From Chloracidobacterium sp. (lineage in GTDB: Bacteria > Acidobacteriota > Blastocatellia > Pyrinomonadales > Pyrinomonadaceae), in NCBI GenBank assembly GCA_016715795.1, contig JADJXP010000001.1, positions 744,001 to 808,000 on the forward strand: 64,000 nt of DNA, written 5' to 3'. Position numbers and translations under genes: made by a program. The notes under the pieces are model-generated. The model saw only the letters and a program-made list of their open reading frames with translations, was not told where the DNA came from and made no database searches. Positions 40,558-52,387 of the stretch are shown one piece after another; the stretch's first letter is position 1; the number at the start of each line of letters is the position of its first letter.

Positions 40558-43266
40558 GTGTCTTTAAAGAAGTCAGAGCTATATTCCTCTCTTTGGGCCA
40601 GCTGCGATGAGCTTCGCGGCGGGATGGACGCTAGTCAATATAAGGATTATGTCTTAGTCCTGCTTTTCATTAAATACATTAGCGACAAATACGCCGGTGT
40701 CCCTTACGCACCGATCAAAATACCGGCCGGCGCGAGCTTTGCTGATATGGTCGCCCTGAAGGGCCGGCCTGATATTGGGGATAAGATCAACACCGACATT
40801 ATTGGCCCGCTTGCTGAGACAAACCGACTGTCCGATATGCCTGATTTTAATGACGACGGCAAGCTAGGCAGCGGCAAAGAAAAGGTCGATCGGCTAACCA
40901 ATCTGATCGCGATCTTTGAGAACAAAAATCTGGACTTTTCCCGCAACCGTGCCGATGGTGACGACATCCTGGGCGACGCTTACGAATATCTCATGCGTCA
41001 CTTCGCCACCGAGAGCGGTAAAAGCAAGGGCCAGTTCTATACACCGGCCGAGGTCAGCCGGATAATGGCTCGCATCATAGGAATCCGAGAGGCCGCAACG
41101 ACCGCCAGTACGACTGTGTACGATCCGACCTGCGGCAGCGGATCGCTGTTATTGAAAGTTGCGGACGAGGCCGGCACTTCAGTAACGCTGAACGGGCAAG
41201 AGAAGGATGTTGCAACGGCCGGTCTTGCTCGGATGAACATGATCCTGCACAACAATCCGACGGCGGTCATCGAGGGGCGGCAAAGACTATTGGCGACTCC
41301 GCTTTTAAGGATGGCGACACGATCAAGTCATTTGATTATGTGGTCGCAAATCCGCCTTTTTCAGACAAGCGTTGGAGCACAGGTTTCGATCCACACCATG
41401 ACGAATTTGATCGTTTTGAATCGTTTGGTGTCCCGCCCGCTAAGCAGGGAGATTATGCGTATCTTTTGCACATTGTTCGTTCGCTCAAGAAGACAGGTAA
41501 AGGGCCTGTATCTTGCCGCATGGCGTGTTGTTTCGCGGCAATGCCGAGGCGGAGATACGACGCAACTTGATACGAAAAGGTTATATAAAAGGCATCATCG
41601 GTTTGCCGCCCAATCTCTTTTACGGCACCGGCATTCCGGCTTGTATTATTGTCATCGACAAGCTTGATGCTCAGAACCGTAAAGGCATTTTTATGATCGA
41701 CGCAAGTGCCGACTTTGCAAAGGACGGCCCCAAAAACCGACTTCGTGCACAGGATATCCATCGGATCGTGGATATTTTTACAAAGCAGATCGAGGTCCCG
41801 AAATATTCCCGCATGGTGTCGGTTGACGAGATCGAACACAAGAATGAATTTAACCTCAACCTGCCGCGATATATTGATAGCCGTCCGCCCGAGGATATTC
41901 AAGACATTGATGGGCATCTGCGCGGCGGCATACCTGAACGCGATATTGATGCTCTTGGTCGATATTGGTCTGTCTGTCCCGATCTTCGGCATTCGCTTTT
42001 CAAGCCAAACCGTGATGGGTATGTCGATCTTACGGTTGAAAAATCAGATGTTAAGACAGCTATTTACGATCACTCGGAGTTTGCTGCGTTTACCGAAGGG
42101 ATGCGACGGCATTTTACAGCTTGGCAAGACCGGATAACCGGCGAGCTTAAAAACGTCAAAACCGGGTTTCATCCAAAGGAACTCATTCACAGCGTCGGCG
42201 AAGATATCCTTGCACATTATCAAAACAGACCACTGATCGACCCATACAGCATCTATCAACACCTTATGGACTATTGGGATGAGACGATGCAGGACGATTG
42301 TTATCTGATAGCTGCGGATGGATGGAAGGCAGAGCCGTATCGTGTCATTGTAAAAGACAAGAAAGGAAATGATAAGGACAAAGGGTGGGCCTGTGATCTG
42401 GTGCCTAAACCTCTAATCGTCGCTCGATACTTTTCAGCGGAGCAGATAGCAATTGATGAGCTAGCCGCACAGCTCGAAGACAATACAGCAAAGCTTGAGG
42501 AACTCGATGAGGAAAACGGAGGCGACGAGGAGTATTAAGCACGGTCGCAAATCGGACGGATGCCCTGATCGCCAGACAGGAAGCGATCGTTGCCCTGCTT
42601 GAGCAAGTTGACGCAGAGAGTTTTGGCAATTACAAACAAGCCGTGATCGATCAGGAAAAGTATCGTGGCCGGCTGAATGACATTGCTGCCGATCCGCGGA
42701 TTCAAAACTTAGCAAACGAAAAAGGCAAAGTGACTCTTGTAGCAGTCAACGCAAGGCTGCGGGAACAAATAGATCAAAACGAACACGGCACTCTGGAAAG
42801 CTACAAGCTGGCAACCTCTGAGCTAAAGAAGGCTCAGGACGCGGCAAGAGAACATCTTAAGCAAGGTTCCGACGCAGTGCAGAAACATTTTCTCGCCAAT
42901 CCCGAGCACGAAGATTTCAAAGAGCTTGCGGTGCTTGAAGAATATTTGCGGCTGACCGATCTGATCAGCGGCCTTAAAAAAAAGCTGAAGGAAGCGGAGA
43001 GTGAATTGGACGCTCTCGCCTATGCCAAATATCGGACATTGACCGATGACGATGTAAAGCAGCTTGTGGTGGATGATAAATGGCTCGCGTCGCTTTCAAT
43101 TGCGATAAATGGCGAAGTTGACCATATAAGTCAGCAGTTGACTGGTCGCGTAAAGGAACTGGCCGAGCGATACGATACACCACTGCCGCAAATGGTCGAA
43201 CGAACAGCTGAGCTTGAAACAAAAGTGAACGGTCACCTCAAAAGGATGGGCTATTCATGGACGTGA
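40558..43266 (+). CDS. hsdM: HsdM, type I DNA methyltransferase (three frameshifts)
   Basis: One gene of about 900 codons, broken into four frames. GTG start at 40558. N-terminal HsdM domain (SLWASCDELRGGMDASQYKD), SAM motif DPTCGSGSLLLKV near residue 200, catalytic NPPFSD (about 41345). The frame breaks at the gggg near 41270, at ggg 41502-41504 where one G restores KGACILPHG, and at gaggagtatt near 42530 where one G restores EEVLSTVAN. All motifs survive and only indels occur, which points to sequence error. The C-terminal extension is a helical coiled-coil. It methylates adenine in the HsdS target and is needed for restriction. Confidence 0.85.
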
Positions 43267-45161
43267 AGCCAGGTTACAAAATGACCGATGCGGGTTTTAT
43301 CCCCCGTGATTGGAGCGCCAAGAGCGTCAGCAGCATTAGTACACCGGTCAGAGGCGGCTCACCGAGACCGGCAGGTAATCCAAGATATTTCAATGGCTCG
43401 TTTATTCCTTGGCTTACCGTAGCATCGTTAACTAATATCCCAGACTCAAAGCTACTTGTATCGGAAACGGCAAGCTGCTTAACCGAAGAAGGCGCGTTGC
43501 ACAGCCGAACCCTTTTGCCTGGCACATTGATCATTGCGAATAGTGGGGCGACCCTCGGTGTTGCAAAGATCCTCGAAATCAGGTGTTGCGCAAATGACGG
43601 AATAGCAGCGCTGCTTTCATTGGACAAGGAAATTAGTCCGCACTATTTGGCGCACTACATAAACACACAGACAAATTACTTGCGGGATAGTATCGCAACG
43701 GGAAACGGACAACCAAACTTAAATACGGAGCTAATCGGAAAATTTATTATTCCACTTCCGCCGACAAAGATTGAGCAGTTAGCGATTGCTGAGGCGTTAA
43801 GCGATGCGGATGCTTTTATCGAATCGCTTGAGCAGCTAATCGCTAAGAAACGTCAGATCAAACAGGCCGCGATGCAGGAGCTACTCACCGGTCGAAAACG
43901 GCTCGATGGTTTTACGGACGAATGGACGCCGAAGCCTTTGGGCAAGTTGTTCTATATCAGCGGAGGATTATCCGCATCTCGCGATCAATTGGGTAATGTA
44001 GGATATTGCTACCTGCATTATGGCGACATTCACACCTCCGACAGGAGCTTTATCGATGTAGCATCGGAGTTTTCTAACATTCCCAAACTAAATGTGTCTC
44101 TTGCCAATGTTTCGGCTAAAACGCTCCTAGAAGATGGAGACGTAGTTTTCGTTGATGCTTCGGAGGACGACGAAGGAACAAGCAAATATGTAGTTATTGA
44201 TAACGCTGACGACATCCCATTTATCTCGGGACTACATACGATTGTTGCGAAGAGAAAGACGGAAGAGCTTGAACCGATATACCTGCGTTATTGCTTTCAG
44301 AGTGAGGCCATTAAGTTTCAGTTCAAGTATTTTGCGGTGGGAACGAAGGTTTCAGGTGTAAGCAAAGGAAACATTGTGAAAATCGTGTTACCCGTGCCAA
44401 CGCGGGATGAACAACTAGCAATTGGAGCGTTTCTTTCAGACATCGACTCTGAGATTTCCGCACTCGAAACAAAATTGGGAAAGGTTCGAGGAATCAAACG
44501 TGGAATGATGCAGGATCTATTGACCGGGAAGATCCGACTGGTCGAATCCGCATCAAGTGTGATCCAGATTGATTCGATGCGGTCGCAGTCATCCGGTAAG
44601 TCATCGGGCCACAACGAACATTTCAATGAGGCTGTGATTATCGGAGTTCTTACAAAGCAGTTTGGCAGTAATGAATATCCGCTGGGACGAAAGCGACGCA
44701 CCAAATTTGCTTATTTGCTTCATCGGCATTGTGAGGGCCAGGCGCTAGGGTTTATGAAAAAAGCTGCGGGACCATATAACCCAACGGTTCGATATGGTGG
44801 TGCGGAGCAAATCGCAATAAATAAAGCTTACGTCCAAGAATGTCAATCAGGCAGTCGGACGGGATTTGTCGCCGGTAATAGGATCGCTGAGGCCGAAAAC
44901 TATTTCATCGAATGGTATGGAGGGATGCTTTAGTCTGGCTCAAGCGGTTTAAGAAGCGAACAAATGACAGTCTCGAACTGCTAACCACCGTCGATATGGC
45001 TATGGTCGAGCTCCGGAGAGAACAGTTCGACAGTATCAATGGAAAGCGTGAAAGATGTAATTGCCGCGCACCCAGAGTGGTCACCGAAACTTAGTCGTGA
45101 AGTTTTTTCGGATGATAAAATTGCGGTAGCGATTAAGGAGGTGACAGACCTTTTTGGTTAG
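43257..45161 (+). CDS. hsdS: HsdS specificity subunit with C-terminal extension (frameshifted at the end)
   Basis: Overlaps the hsdM end by 10 bases. Two target-recognition domains, each followed by a conserved helix (LPPTKIEQLAIAEALSD and a VPTRDEQLAIGAFLSDID match), decide the DNA sequence. The two halves differ, so it recognises a bipartite asymmetric target. From about residue 435 an extra domain starts (NEAVIIGVLTKQFGSNEYP, RRTKFAYLLHRH), which is common on HsdS of this group. The first frame ends at 44933, but the protein-like reading goes on in other frames (DALVWLKRFKKRTND and AAHPEWSPKLSREVF) to a TAG at 45159. At least two indels lie there. Confidence 0.85.
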
Positions 45162-45170
45162 ACGGTGCAT

Positions 45171-45983
45171 ATGCCAAACCCGACGTTTGTAGCTTATATT
45201 GATGAATCCGGGGACGAAGGATTTCGGTTCGACGGCGGAAGCTCGCGTTGGTTTGTCCTCAGTGCGGTAGTAATGCGGAAAACGCACGAGGCCGTGATGA
45301 TCGATCTCGTTCGAGATGTTCGCGCTCTATTAGGCAAACCGCCGAAAAAGCCGCTTCATTTTAGGGACCTTCGGCATGAGCATCGCTTGCCCTTTTTGGA
45401 TCGAATCGCTGGTGCTGAACTTAGTACAATTTCAATACTGACGCATAAACCGTCATTAACAGAACCAGCAAAGTTTCGCGGTGGATCGCGGCTTCACCAT
45501 TATAACTTGCGCTATCTGCTGGAACGTGTCTGTTGGCTTTGCCGTGACGCTCGGAGCAAAGACGACACCGGCGATGGCAGTGTAGAGCTTGTGTTCTCAA
45601 ATCGAAAGACCATGTCTTACGACGACATAAGGAACTATCTTGACGGTCTGATCGCCAACGAAGCCCTTAAGCTCGGCGGCGAACGTATTCACGACATCCG
45701 GCTAAGCGGCGATATTATTAAGACATCACAAATACAAACCTTTACGTCCGGCAAACGTGCGGGCCTTCAGATAGCGGATGCTGTAGCGTCAAGTTGCTTT
45801 TACGGGTTAGAGCCGTCAAGGGTCGGTTTTATTGAAAGCCGTTATGTAGAAATGCTAAAGCCGGTAATATACACTCGCGGTGGAAAGACTCTGAGTTATG
45901 GGATGAAATTCTTCCCGGTCGGGATCGATCAGATTGCGAATGAAGATACGAGATTGAAATGGGTCGAGAACCATTTCAAATAA
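45171..45983 (+). CDS. DUF3800 protein
   Basis: 270 residues from ATG 45171, an intact frame inside a frameshift-rich zone. DUF3800 pattern: VAYIDESGDEGF at the N-terminus with acidic residues at the active site, then PLHFRDLRH and HDIRLSGDIIKTSQIQ, and LQIADAVASSCFYGLEP (a conserved helix). The fold is RNase H-like and DUF3800 members often sit in type I R-M and other defence loci. A structured RNA follows directly. Function remains unknown. Confidence 0.85.
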   Translation: MPNPTFVAYIDESGDEGFRFDGGSSRWFVLSAVVMRKTHEAVMIDLVRDVRALLGKPPKKPLHFRDLRHEHRLPFLDRIAGAELSTISILTHKPSLTEPAKFRGGSRLHHYNLRYLLERVCWLCRDARSKDDTGDGSVELVFSNRKTMSYDDIRNYLDGLIANEALKLGGERIHDIRLSGDIIKTSQIQTFTSGKRAGLQIADAVASSCFYGLEPSRVGFIESRYVEMLKPVIYTRGGKTLSYGMKFFPVGIDQIANEDTRLKWVENHFK

Positions 45984-45986
45984 AAA

Positions 45987-46072
45987 AGCAGGCCCTGGGT
46001 CTCAGTATATCCTTTTGGTAAAGGTTGCCATCCTTAACGGACGACCTGAGATTTACCCCACGCACACCTGCT
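45987..46072 (+). ncRNA. Structured RNA candidate next to DUF3800 gene
   Basis: Right after the DUF3800 stop the sequence can fold as nested stems: AGCAGG/CCTGCT (45987-45992 with 46067-46072), GGGT with ACCC, CTCAG/CTGAG (46001-46005 with 46046-46050), and an inner hairpin CCTTT-tggt-AAAGG (46011-46024). The remaining loop bases are AC-rich. Several 'DUF3800 RNA' motifs are known from comparative genomics next to such genes; this may be one. Alternatively it is a transcript-end structure. Confidence 0.55.
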
Positions 46073-46138
46073 GATTTAATTATATACATTTGCTTTACAT
46101 TGTCAAGCATTTTGTTGCGTTTGTGAAACACATCTAGC

Positions 46139-49100
46139 ATGAACGGTATTGGCCAGCCAGAACGAGTTACTCAGGACCGCGTGATCGAATTGTTCCGCGA
46201 TGAGCTTGGATACCGTTATCTCGGCGACTGGTCAGACCGGCTTGGCAACACCAATATCGAGGCCGATATTTTGAAGGGTTGGCTTGCCGCAAACGGATAT
46301 TCAAATGAGCAGATAAATCGTGCAATATACCGGCTTCGCGCCGAGGCGGACAACTACAATCGCAGCTTGTATGACAACAACAAGGCTGTTTACTCGATGC
46401 TTCGCTATGGCGTTGAGGTAAATGTTGATCCAGGGCAGCCGACAAAAACGGTCCAGCTTATAAACTGGAACGAACCAGAAAAAACGATTTTGCAATTGCC
46501 GAGGAAGTGACGCTAAGCGGAAACTATACGCGACGCCCGGATATCGTGCTCTATGTCAACGGCATTGCAATTGGGGTGCTTGAGTTAAAGAACAGCCGCA
46601 TCTCGATCGGCGACGGCATCCGCCAAAATCTTTCAAATCAACAGCCTGAGTTTAATGCATGGTTCTTCAGCACCGTGCAATTCATTCTTGCCGGTAACGA
46701 CTCTGAGGGTCTGAAATATGGGACGATCCTGACCGAAGAGAAGTATTTTCTGAATTGGAAAGAAGACGAGCAGGATAACACTCGATACAAACTCGACAAA
46801 TATCTGCTGAAGATTTGTGAAAAGGATCGTTTGATCGAGTTGATGCATGACTTTGTTTTGTTCGAGAACGGCATCAAGAAACTTCCACGCACGCACCAGT
46901 ATTTCGGTATCAAGGCCGCCCAGCAACGTGTCCATGAAAAGCGGCGGCATTATCTGGCACACTCAAGGCGCTGGCAAAGCATTGTTATGGTCTGGCTCGC
47001 CAAATGGATACTGGAGAATAATCCACATGCCCGCGTAGCGATCATCACCGACCGGGACGAGCTCGACAAACAAATAAAGCGAGTTTTCGAAGACGCCAAC
47101 GAGCAGATTTACAAAGCGAAAAGTGGCCGCGATCTTATCAACCAATTAGGCCAAGCAACACCAAGATTGCTTTGTTCGCTGGTCCACAAGTTTGGCCGTC
47201 GTGATGTTGATGATTTTGACGAATTCATCAAAGGTATCGAGGCACAGCCGAGTCAGACCCACGGCGAGGTTTTTGTATTTGTCGATGAGTGTCATAGAAC
47301 GCAGAGCGGCAAGCTTAATCGTTTGATGAAGGCGATAATGCCTAACGCGATCTTTGTTGGCTTTACCGGCACACCTTTGTTAAGGCGTGACAAGCAGACG
47401 ACGATCGAAGTGTTTGGCACATATATCCATACATACAAATTCAGTGAAGCGGTCGATGATGGTGTTGTCCTTGATCTGATCTATGACCCTCGCGACATTA
47501 ACCAATGGATCAGCTCACCGGAAAAGGTCGATGCATGGTTTGAGGCAAAGACACGCGGGTTGAACGATTGGCAAAAGGAAGAACTAAAAAATAAATGGGG
47601 AACAATGCAAAACGTGCTCAGTTCCCTTAATCGAATGGATCATGTTGTCGAGGACATAATTTTCGATTTTAGCGTTAAGCCTCGATTATCGAGTGAGCGG
47701 CAACGCGATCCTTGTCACCGGAAGTATTTACGAGGCGTGCAAATACTTTGGTCTGTTCCAGAAAACGCCATTCAAGGGCAAATGTGGTCTTATCACATCT
47801 CATAATCCACAAGTCAGAGATGTGACGCTCGAAGAGGTTGGAGCCAACACCGAATCCGACAAACAATTTATCCATAATACCTACAACAATCTCCTGGAAG
47901 ATGTTATTCCAAAGTCGGGAATGACGAAAACCGAAACGTATGAGGAGAAGGCCAAAAGAGTTGTTTATTAAACAGCCGGCAAATATGAAGCTGTTAATTG
48001 TCGTGGATAAACTTCTCACAGGCTTTGATGCGCCGCCGTGCACTTACCTTTATCTCGACAAATCGATGCAGGATCACGGTCTGTTTCAGGCGATCTGTAG
48101 AACTAACAGGCTTGACGGTGAGGACAAGGACTTTGGTTATATAGTCGATTACAAGGATCTCTTCAAAAAAGTTCAAAATGCGATTGCGGTTTACAGCGGA
48201 CGATCTCGATACTGATACGGACGGTATCGATCCCAATGTATTGCTAAAGGACAGGCTAAAGGTTGGCAAAGAGCGTCTCGATGACGCACTGGAGAAACTA
48301 ACGCGCTTTGTGAACCCGTTGAGCCGCCAAATGGCGAGCTTGAGCATATACATTATTTTTTGCGGTAACACCGAAATTGAGACGGATCTTAAAGAACACG
48401 AACCGCAACGCACACAACTTTACAAGGCTACTGTGCTTCTCGTCAGGGGCCTTTTCAAACAGTGCGGATGAACTCGCCGACGCAGGATACACTGAAGCCG
48501 ACATTGTGCGGATCAAAAGTGATCTGGACCGATATGTAAACGTCAGAGACATCATTCGTCGAGCTAGTGGTGAAATACTCGATCTTAAACCTTACGAAGC
48601 GGATATGCGTCACCTTCTCGACACTTATATTGAGGCGGATGCCCCCCGCGATCTCCCCGTTCGGTGACCTTTCTTTGATCGACATCATTGTGCGAACCGG
48701 CATCGCAGACGCAATTGCGACCCAGCTAGGTGGTATGAAGGGCGACAAGCAGGCCGTTGCCGAGACAATCGAAAACAACGTAAGGAGCAAGATCATCAAA
48801 GAACATCTCAATGACCCTGAGTTTTACGCCAGGATGTCAGAGTTGCTCGACGAAATAATTGCTGCTCGAAAAGCAAACGCGATAGCATACGAAGAATATT
48901 TGAAACGGATCGCAGAGCTTGCAAAAAAGGTTAGTGCCGGACAGGATGATCAGACACCGGAAAAGCTGGATACACCGGGTAAAGAGAGCACTGTATAACA
49001 ACCTTGGCAACAACGAAGAACTTGCGCTACGCGTACATGAAAAGGTAATGCAAATTCGGCCGGATGGCTTTCGAGGCATACAGCCGCGGGAACAAGTTAT

Positions 49101-49185
49101 CAAAGCAGGCATTTATGAGATTCTTAACGACGAGGTCGATGTCGAGAGGATATTTAATATTATTCGTGCACAGGCGGAATATTAG
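46139..49185 (+). CDS. hsdR: HsdR, type I restriction endonuclease/translocase (many frameshifts)
   Basis: One gene of about 1000 codons read in at least eight pieces. N-terminal nuclease: RRPDIVLYVNGI and VLELKNS (PD...ELK) at about 46540-46590. Helicase: Walker A HTQGAGK (46958-46978), VFVDECHRTQSGK, FVGFTGTPLL, and a VVDKLLTGFDAPP, QAICRTNR box in the second lobe. C-terminal: a helical end (QPREQVIKAGIYEIL). Breaks lie mainly at homopolymers, for example aaaa before and aaa after the Walker A codons; the amino-acid sequence stays conserved across each. It cuts unmodified DNA with HsdM2S. Begins 67 bases after the RNA element. Confidence 0.85.
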
Positions 49186-49190
49186 GACTT

Positions 49191-49898
49191 ATGGAGATCG
49201 AGTTGGGTGATATCACTGCCGATGTAACTCTCAAAAACATCAAAAATATTCACCTCAGCGTTCATCCGCCGACAGGACGCGTAAAGATCTCTGCGCCCGA
49301 ACGAATGAATCTTGACACGATTCGGGTTTTTGCAGTCTCCAGATTAGATTGGATCAAACGTCAGAGAAGGCGTTTCAGTGAACAGGAGCGCGAACCGATT
49401 CGTGACTTTGTTTCTCGTGAGAGCCATTACTTTCTCGGGAAACGCTATCTGTTGAAGGTTACAGAAAATGACGCACCCCCATTAGTCGTTTTACGTCATC
49501 GTGAGATTGAATTGATAGTTCGCCCAGGGACTACGAGATCACAAAAACAAACTCTGTTGGAAAAATGGTACCGGAAGCAGTTAAAGGAGATCGCCACGAA
49601 CCTTATTGAAATCTGGCAGGCGACGATGAATGTCACTGTCAGAGACTTCGGCGTAAAAAATGCGAACTAAGTGGGGTTCCTGCAATCGAGAGGTGGGCCG
49701 TGTTTGGCTTAATCTTGAACTTGCAAAAAACCACGAGAATGTATCGAATATGTTCTGGTGCATGAACTGGTTCATTTATCAGAGCGCACCCACAACTACC
49801 GTTTCTTGTCTTATATGGACGAATTTCTCCCTGAATGGCGGCATAGGAGAGATCAGCTCAACCGCCTTCCGGTTAGCCATGTCGAATGGAAATACTAA
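49191..49898 (+). CDS. YgjP-like M48-type metallopeptidase (frameshifted)
   Basis: Starts six bases after HsdR. A first frame (49191-49670) shows a VTLKNIKNIHLSVHPPTGRV start and SRLDWIKRQRR; the second frame (about 49660) gives TKWGSCNREVGRVWLNLELA, and a third gives VLVHELVH (HExxH at 49761-49775) and THNYRFL, ending at TAA 49898. This order is that of the YgjP/WLM-type domain, often linked to type I R-M loci. The two frame breaks are at short A-runs. Proteolysis is expected from the zinc site; the target is unknown. Confidence 0.8.
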
Positions 49899-50241
49899 GA
49901 CGCAGTTTATCCGGGAGCTATTATCATTCGATGGACGCAGTCTAACTTCTTAGATGAGAACAACCAATTCGCAAGGTGTGCAAAACGATTGCTCATCTGA
50001 GGGAACAGTTCCAATCGCCGTCCATACCTGTTCAAATCTGAAATCCAGCTTGATAATGCGATTTTTTAGAGGATCGTTCATTTGCAAACAAAGTCTTTTT
50101 TAAGAAAGATAACAAAAAGCACTGAGACACTGTGGAAATAGGTGTAAAACTATGGGCTAAAAGGTCTGTTTTTTACCCCTATTTAGATTTGTTTTTCCAA
50201 GATATGATTCTGAAGTGAATTGAAAAATTAACAATGAAGTC
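49899..50241. other. Intergenic region before module B
   Basis: No gene is seen. A GATATGATT sequence near 50201 matches one before module A and may be part of a shared promoter. The rest is AT-rich. Confidence 0.4.
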
Positions 50242-50626
50242 ATGTCTCAGACAATCAAAAACATCCTTGACACCAATACCTTTCCTTCGCGACGTCCACA
50301 TTCCAAATGGTGGGGTTTTGTTTGGAGAGGTCTTGTGGTAAATGGAAACGCTCACCACTACCACGCAATGGGGCTCGGTCTGGCTGTTTCTTTATCTGAT
50401 TATTCACGCCAACCGAAAGACCGGCACTCTTTATCGGAGGGTTAATACCATCGCCAACGATATCGGGCTATCAAAACGAACCGTACAAATATGGCTAAAA
50501 AGGCTTCGTGATAGCGGATATATTATTACTGAACGAACCGGCCGCTCTCTGATAATTCATATAACGAACTGGCGCCCGATCAATCAATTTCCTCGCCCAT
50601 ATTTCCGCGGAGACAAGCCAAATTAA
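50242..50626 (+). CDS. Winged-helix protein, module B copy (frameshifted)
   Basis: Second copy of the 7921-8325 gene. The first frame (50242-50445) gives KWWGFVWRGLVVN and HHYHAMG; from about 50370 the next frame gives SVWLFLYLIIHAN, the helix-turn-helix IANDIGLSKRTVQIWLKRL, and SLIIHITNWRPIN. One indel near 50370-50375 (gggg) explains the switch. Conservation with the first copy is high in the DNA-binding part, so the gene is probably intact in nature. Confidence 0.7.
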
Positions 50627-50737
50627 AGCTAAGTTGGCAAGCATCCGAGATAAGACTACTTGGTCTTAAAAATCACCCTTTTGTAAATAACCTTATCTGG
50701 CTATTATACCCTCATCTCACTAGTAACCTATTGACCT

Positions 50738-51940
50738 TTGACCACTCCTAATGAAACATCTTCTCCGTCCGACATAACTATTTTTGCGAAAACAAGCTTT
50801 AGGAACCAAGAGCAACTTTCGGAATAAGACAAGCTGACCGCCGAGCCCATATATATCTTTTGGGTAAAACAGGAACCGGCAAGTCCACTCTGCTTGAGGC
50901 GATGATGCTCGCGGATATCAGCAGAGGGGCGGGGTTTGCACTCCTTGACCCTCACGGCGATCTGTTAAAGCGAATAAAGGAACGAATCCCGGACGACAGA
51001 CTTGCCGACCTCATCGATTTTGATGTGGCGGACCCTAAACAACCATACGGCTTTAATCCCATCGCAAATATCTCGGTGGCTAAACGACCGCTTGCGTGCT
51101 CAGGCTTGATTCAGGTCCTTAAACATCTGTGGAGTGATTCTTGGGGACCGCGGCTTGAATACATTCTTAGAAACTGCCTTTTATCACTGCTCGACTATCC
51201 CGGAGCCAATCTATCCGACATTTTGCTTCTGCTCTCAGACCGAAACTATCGCAAAAAAGTAATCCCATTTATCAGGAATAAACAGGTCAAAGATTTTGGC
51301 TCTCTGAATACGACCGATACCCTGAACGCTTTCGTATCGAAGCTATCGCCCCGATTCAAAATAAGGTCGGAGCCTTCCTTTCACCCGTCGCAAAGAATTC
51401 TCACGAATCCGGAACAGCCGCTAAGCCTAAGAAGGATCATGGACGAAGGTAAGATTCTGTTGGTCAATCTCGCAAAAGGCAGCCTTGGGGAAGATACATC
51501 AAACCTTTTAGGTTCGCTGCTAATATCCCGTTTCGATCTTGCGGCACTGAGCCGCGCGGATATCTCGGAACCCGAGCGACGAGACTACGCTCTTTATCTG
51601 GATGAATTTCACAACTTTACGACACAAAGCCTGATCTTCATGTTATCCGAATTGCGCAAGTATAGATTGTCGCTAGTGCTTGCTCATCAATATCTAACAC
51701 AGCTTGACCCGAACATTGAGAGAAGCGATCCTGGGGAACGTCGGTACAACGATCGTCTTCCGAATCGGCGCCACTGATGCCGAAACAATCGCAATGGAAT
51801 TTGCACCAGAATTTAAGCTCACAGACTTTACAAACCTTCCCAACTATCACATCTATCTCAAGTTGATGATCGACGGTAAAGTATCCCGCCCTTTCTCGGC
51901 CGTAACGATTCCACCGATACCAGATACGGCGGCTGCCTGA
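50738..51940 (+). CDS. VirD4/HerA-like ATPase, module B copy (frameshifted)
   Basis: Second copy of the 8399-9589 gene, with TTG start 50738 (TPNETSSPSDITIF). Walker A GKTGTGKS and Walker B LYLDEFHNF remain. Frame breaks occur at caactttcgg near 50820, where a T-run one base short removes the frame; near 51290-51370, where a shifted stretch replaces the EKYPERFR segment of the first copy; and near 51715, where IRDAILGNIGT is recovered in the next frame. Only indels, no nonsense substitutions. Confidence 0.75.
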
Positions 51941-52055
51941 CGCTCTTTCCGTTCCAGCGGCCGCCAAATCCGTTTGTTTGTTTCCTCCTGTGGGCAAACC
52001 CTTGCCTGTAGGAATCTGCAAATAAAACACAATTCAAAACTGGAGGAAAACATAT

Positions 52056-52307
52056 ATGGAAGAAACCCTACGATGCATTCTTTGCCATAAAGAACTCGAA
52101 GGAGTGATAGAGGTGATCACGGTGAAAATTGGAAGACTGCCCCTGTCTCGTTTCAGTGAGAGCTCAGATTGCAACTGGACAAGGTGCAAGACCTGCAAGC
52201 GGTCGATCTGCAAAAGCTGCTACAAGGGACGCCTGATCTCTGTCATGAAACCGCTTTTAGCATTCGTCGCGAGGACACTGTGCAGGCGCACGAAAGTTCA
52301 TTCCTAG
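52056..52307 (+). CDS. Small Cys-rich zinc-ribbon-like protein, module B copy
   Basis: 83 residues after CTGGAGGAAAAC. RCILCHKEL, SSDCNWTRCKTC and CKSCYKG align with the 9709-10008 protein, but the C-terminus differs and is shorter (a frame change near the end is possible, since the tail RTLCRRTKVHS is unlike the first copy). The metal ligands are kept. Confidence 0.6.
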   Translation: MEETLRCILCHKELEGVIEVITVKIGRLPLSRFSESSDCNWTRCKTCKRSICKSCYKGRLISVMKPLLAFVARTLCRRTKVHS

Positions 52308-52387
52308 AAGCCGCTTGACACTCGCCTTGACGGCTCAAAATAGACAAAACCAAAAAATACCAACCCAACATTACAGGAGGAAAAACA

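Noticed and set aside
44912..45094. Separate 60-codon gene after hsdS
   Set aside because: Reads as the frameshifted continuation of HsdS rather than a new gene.
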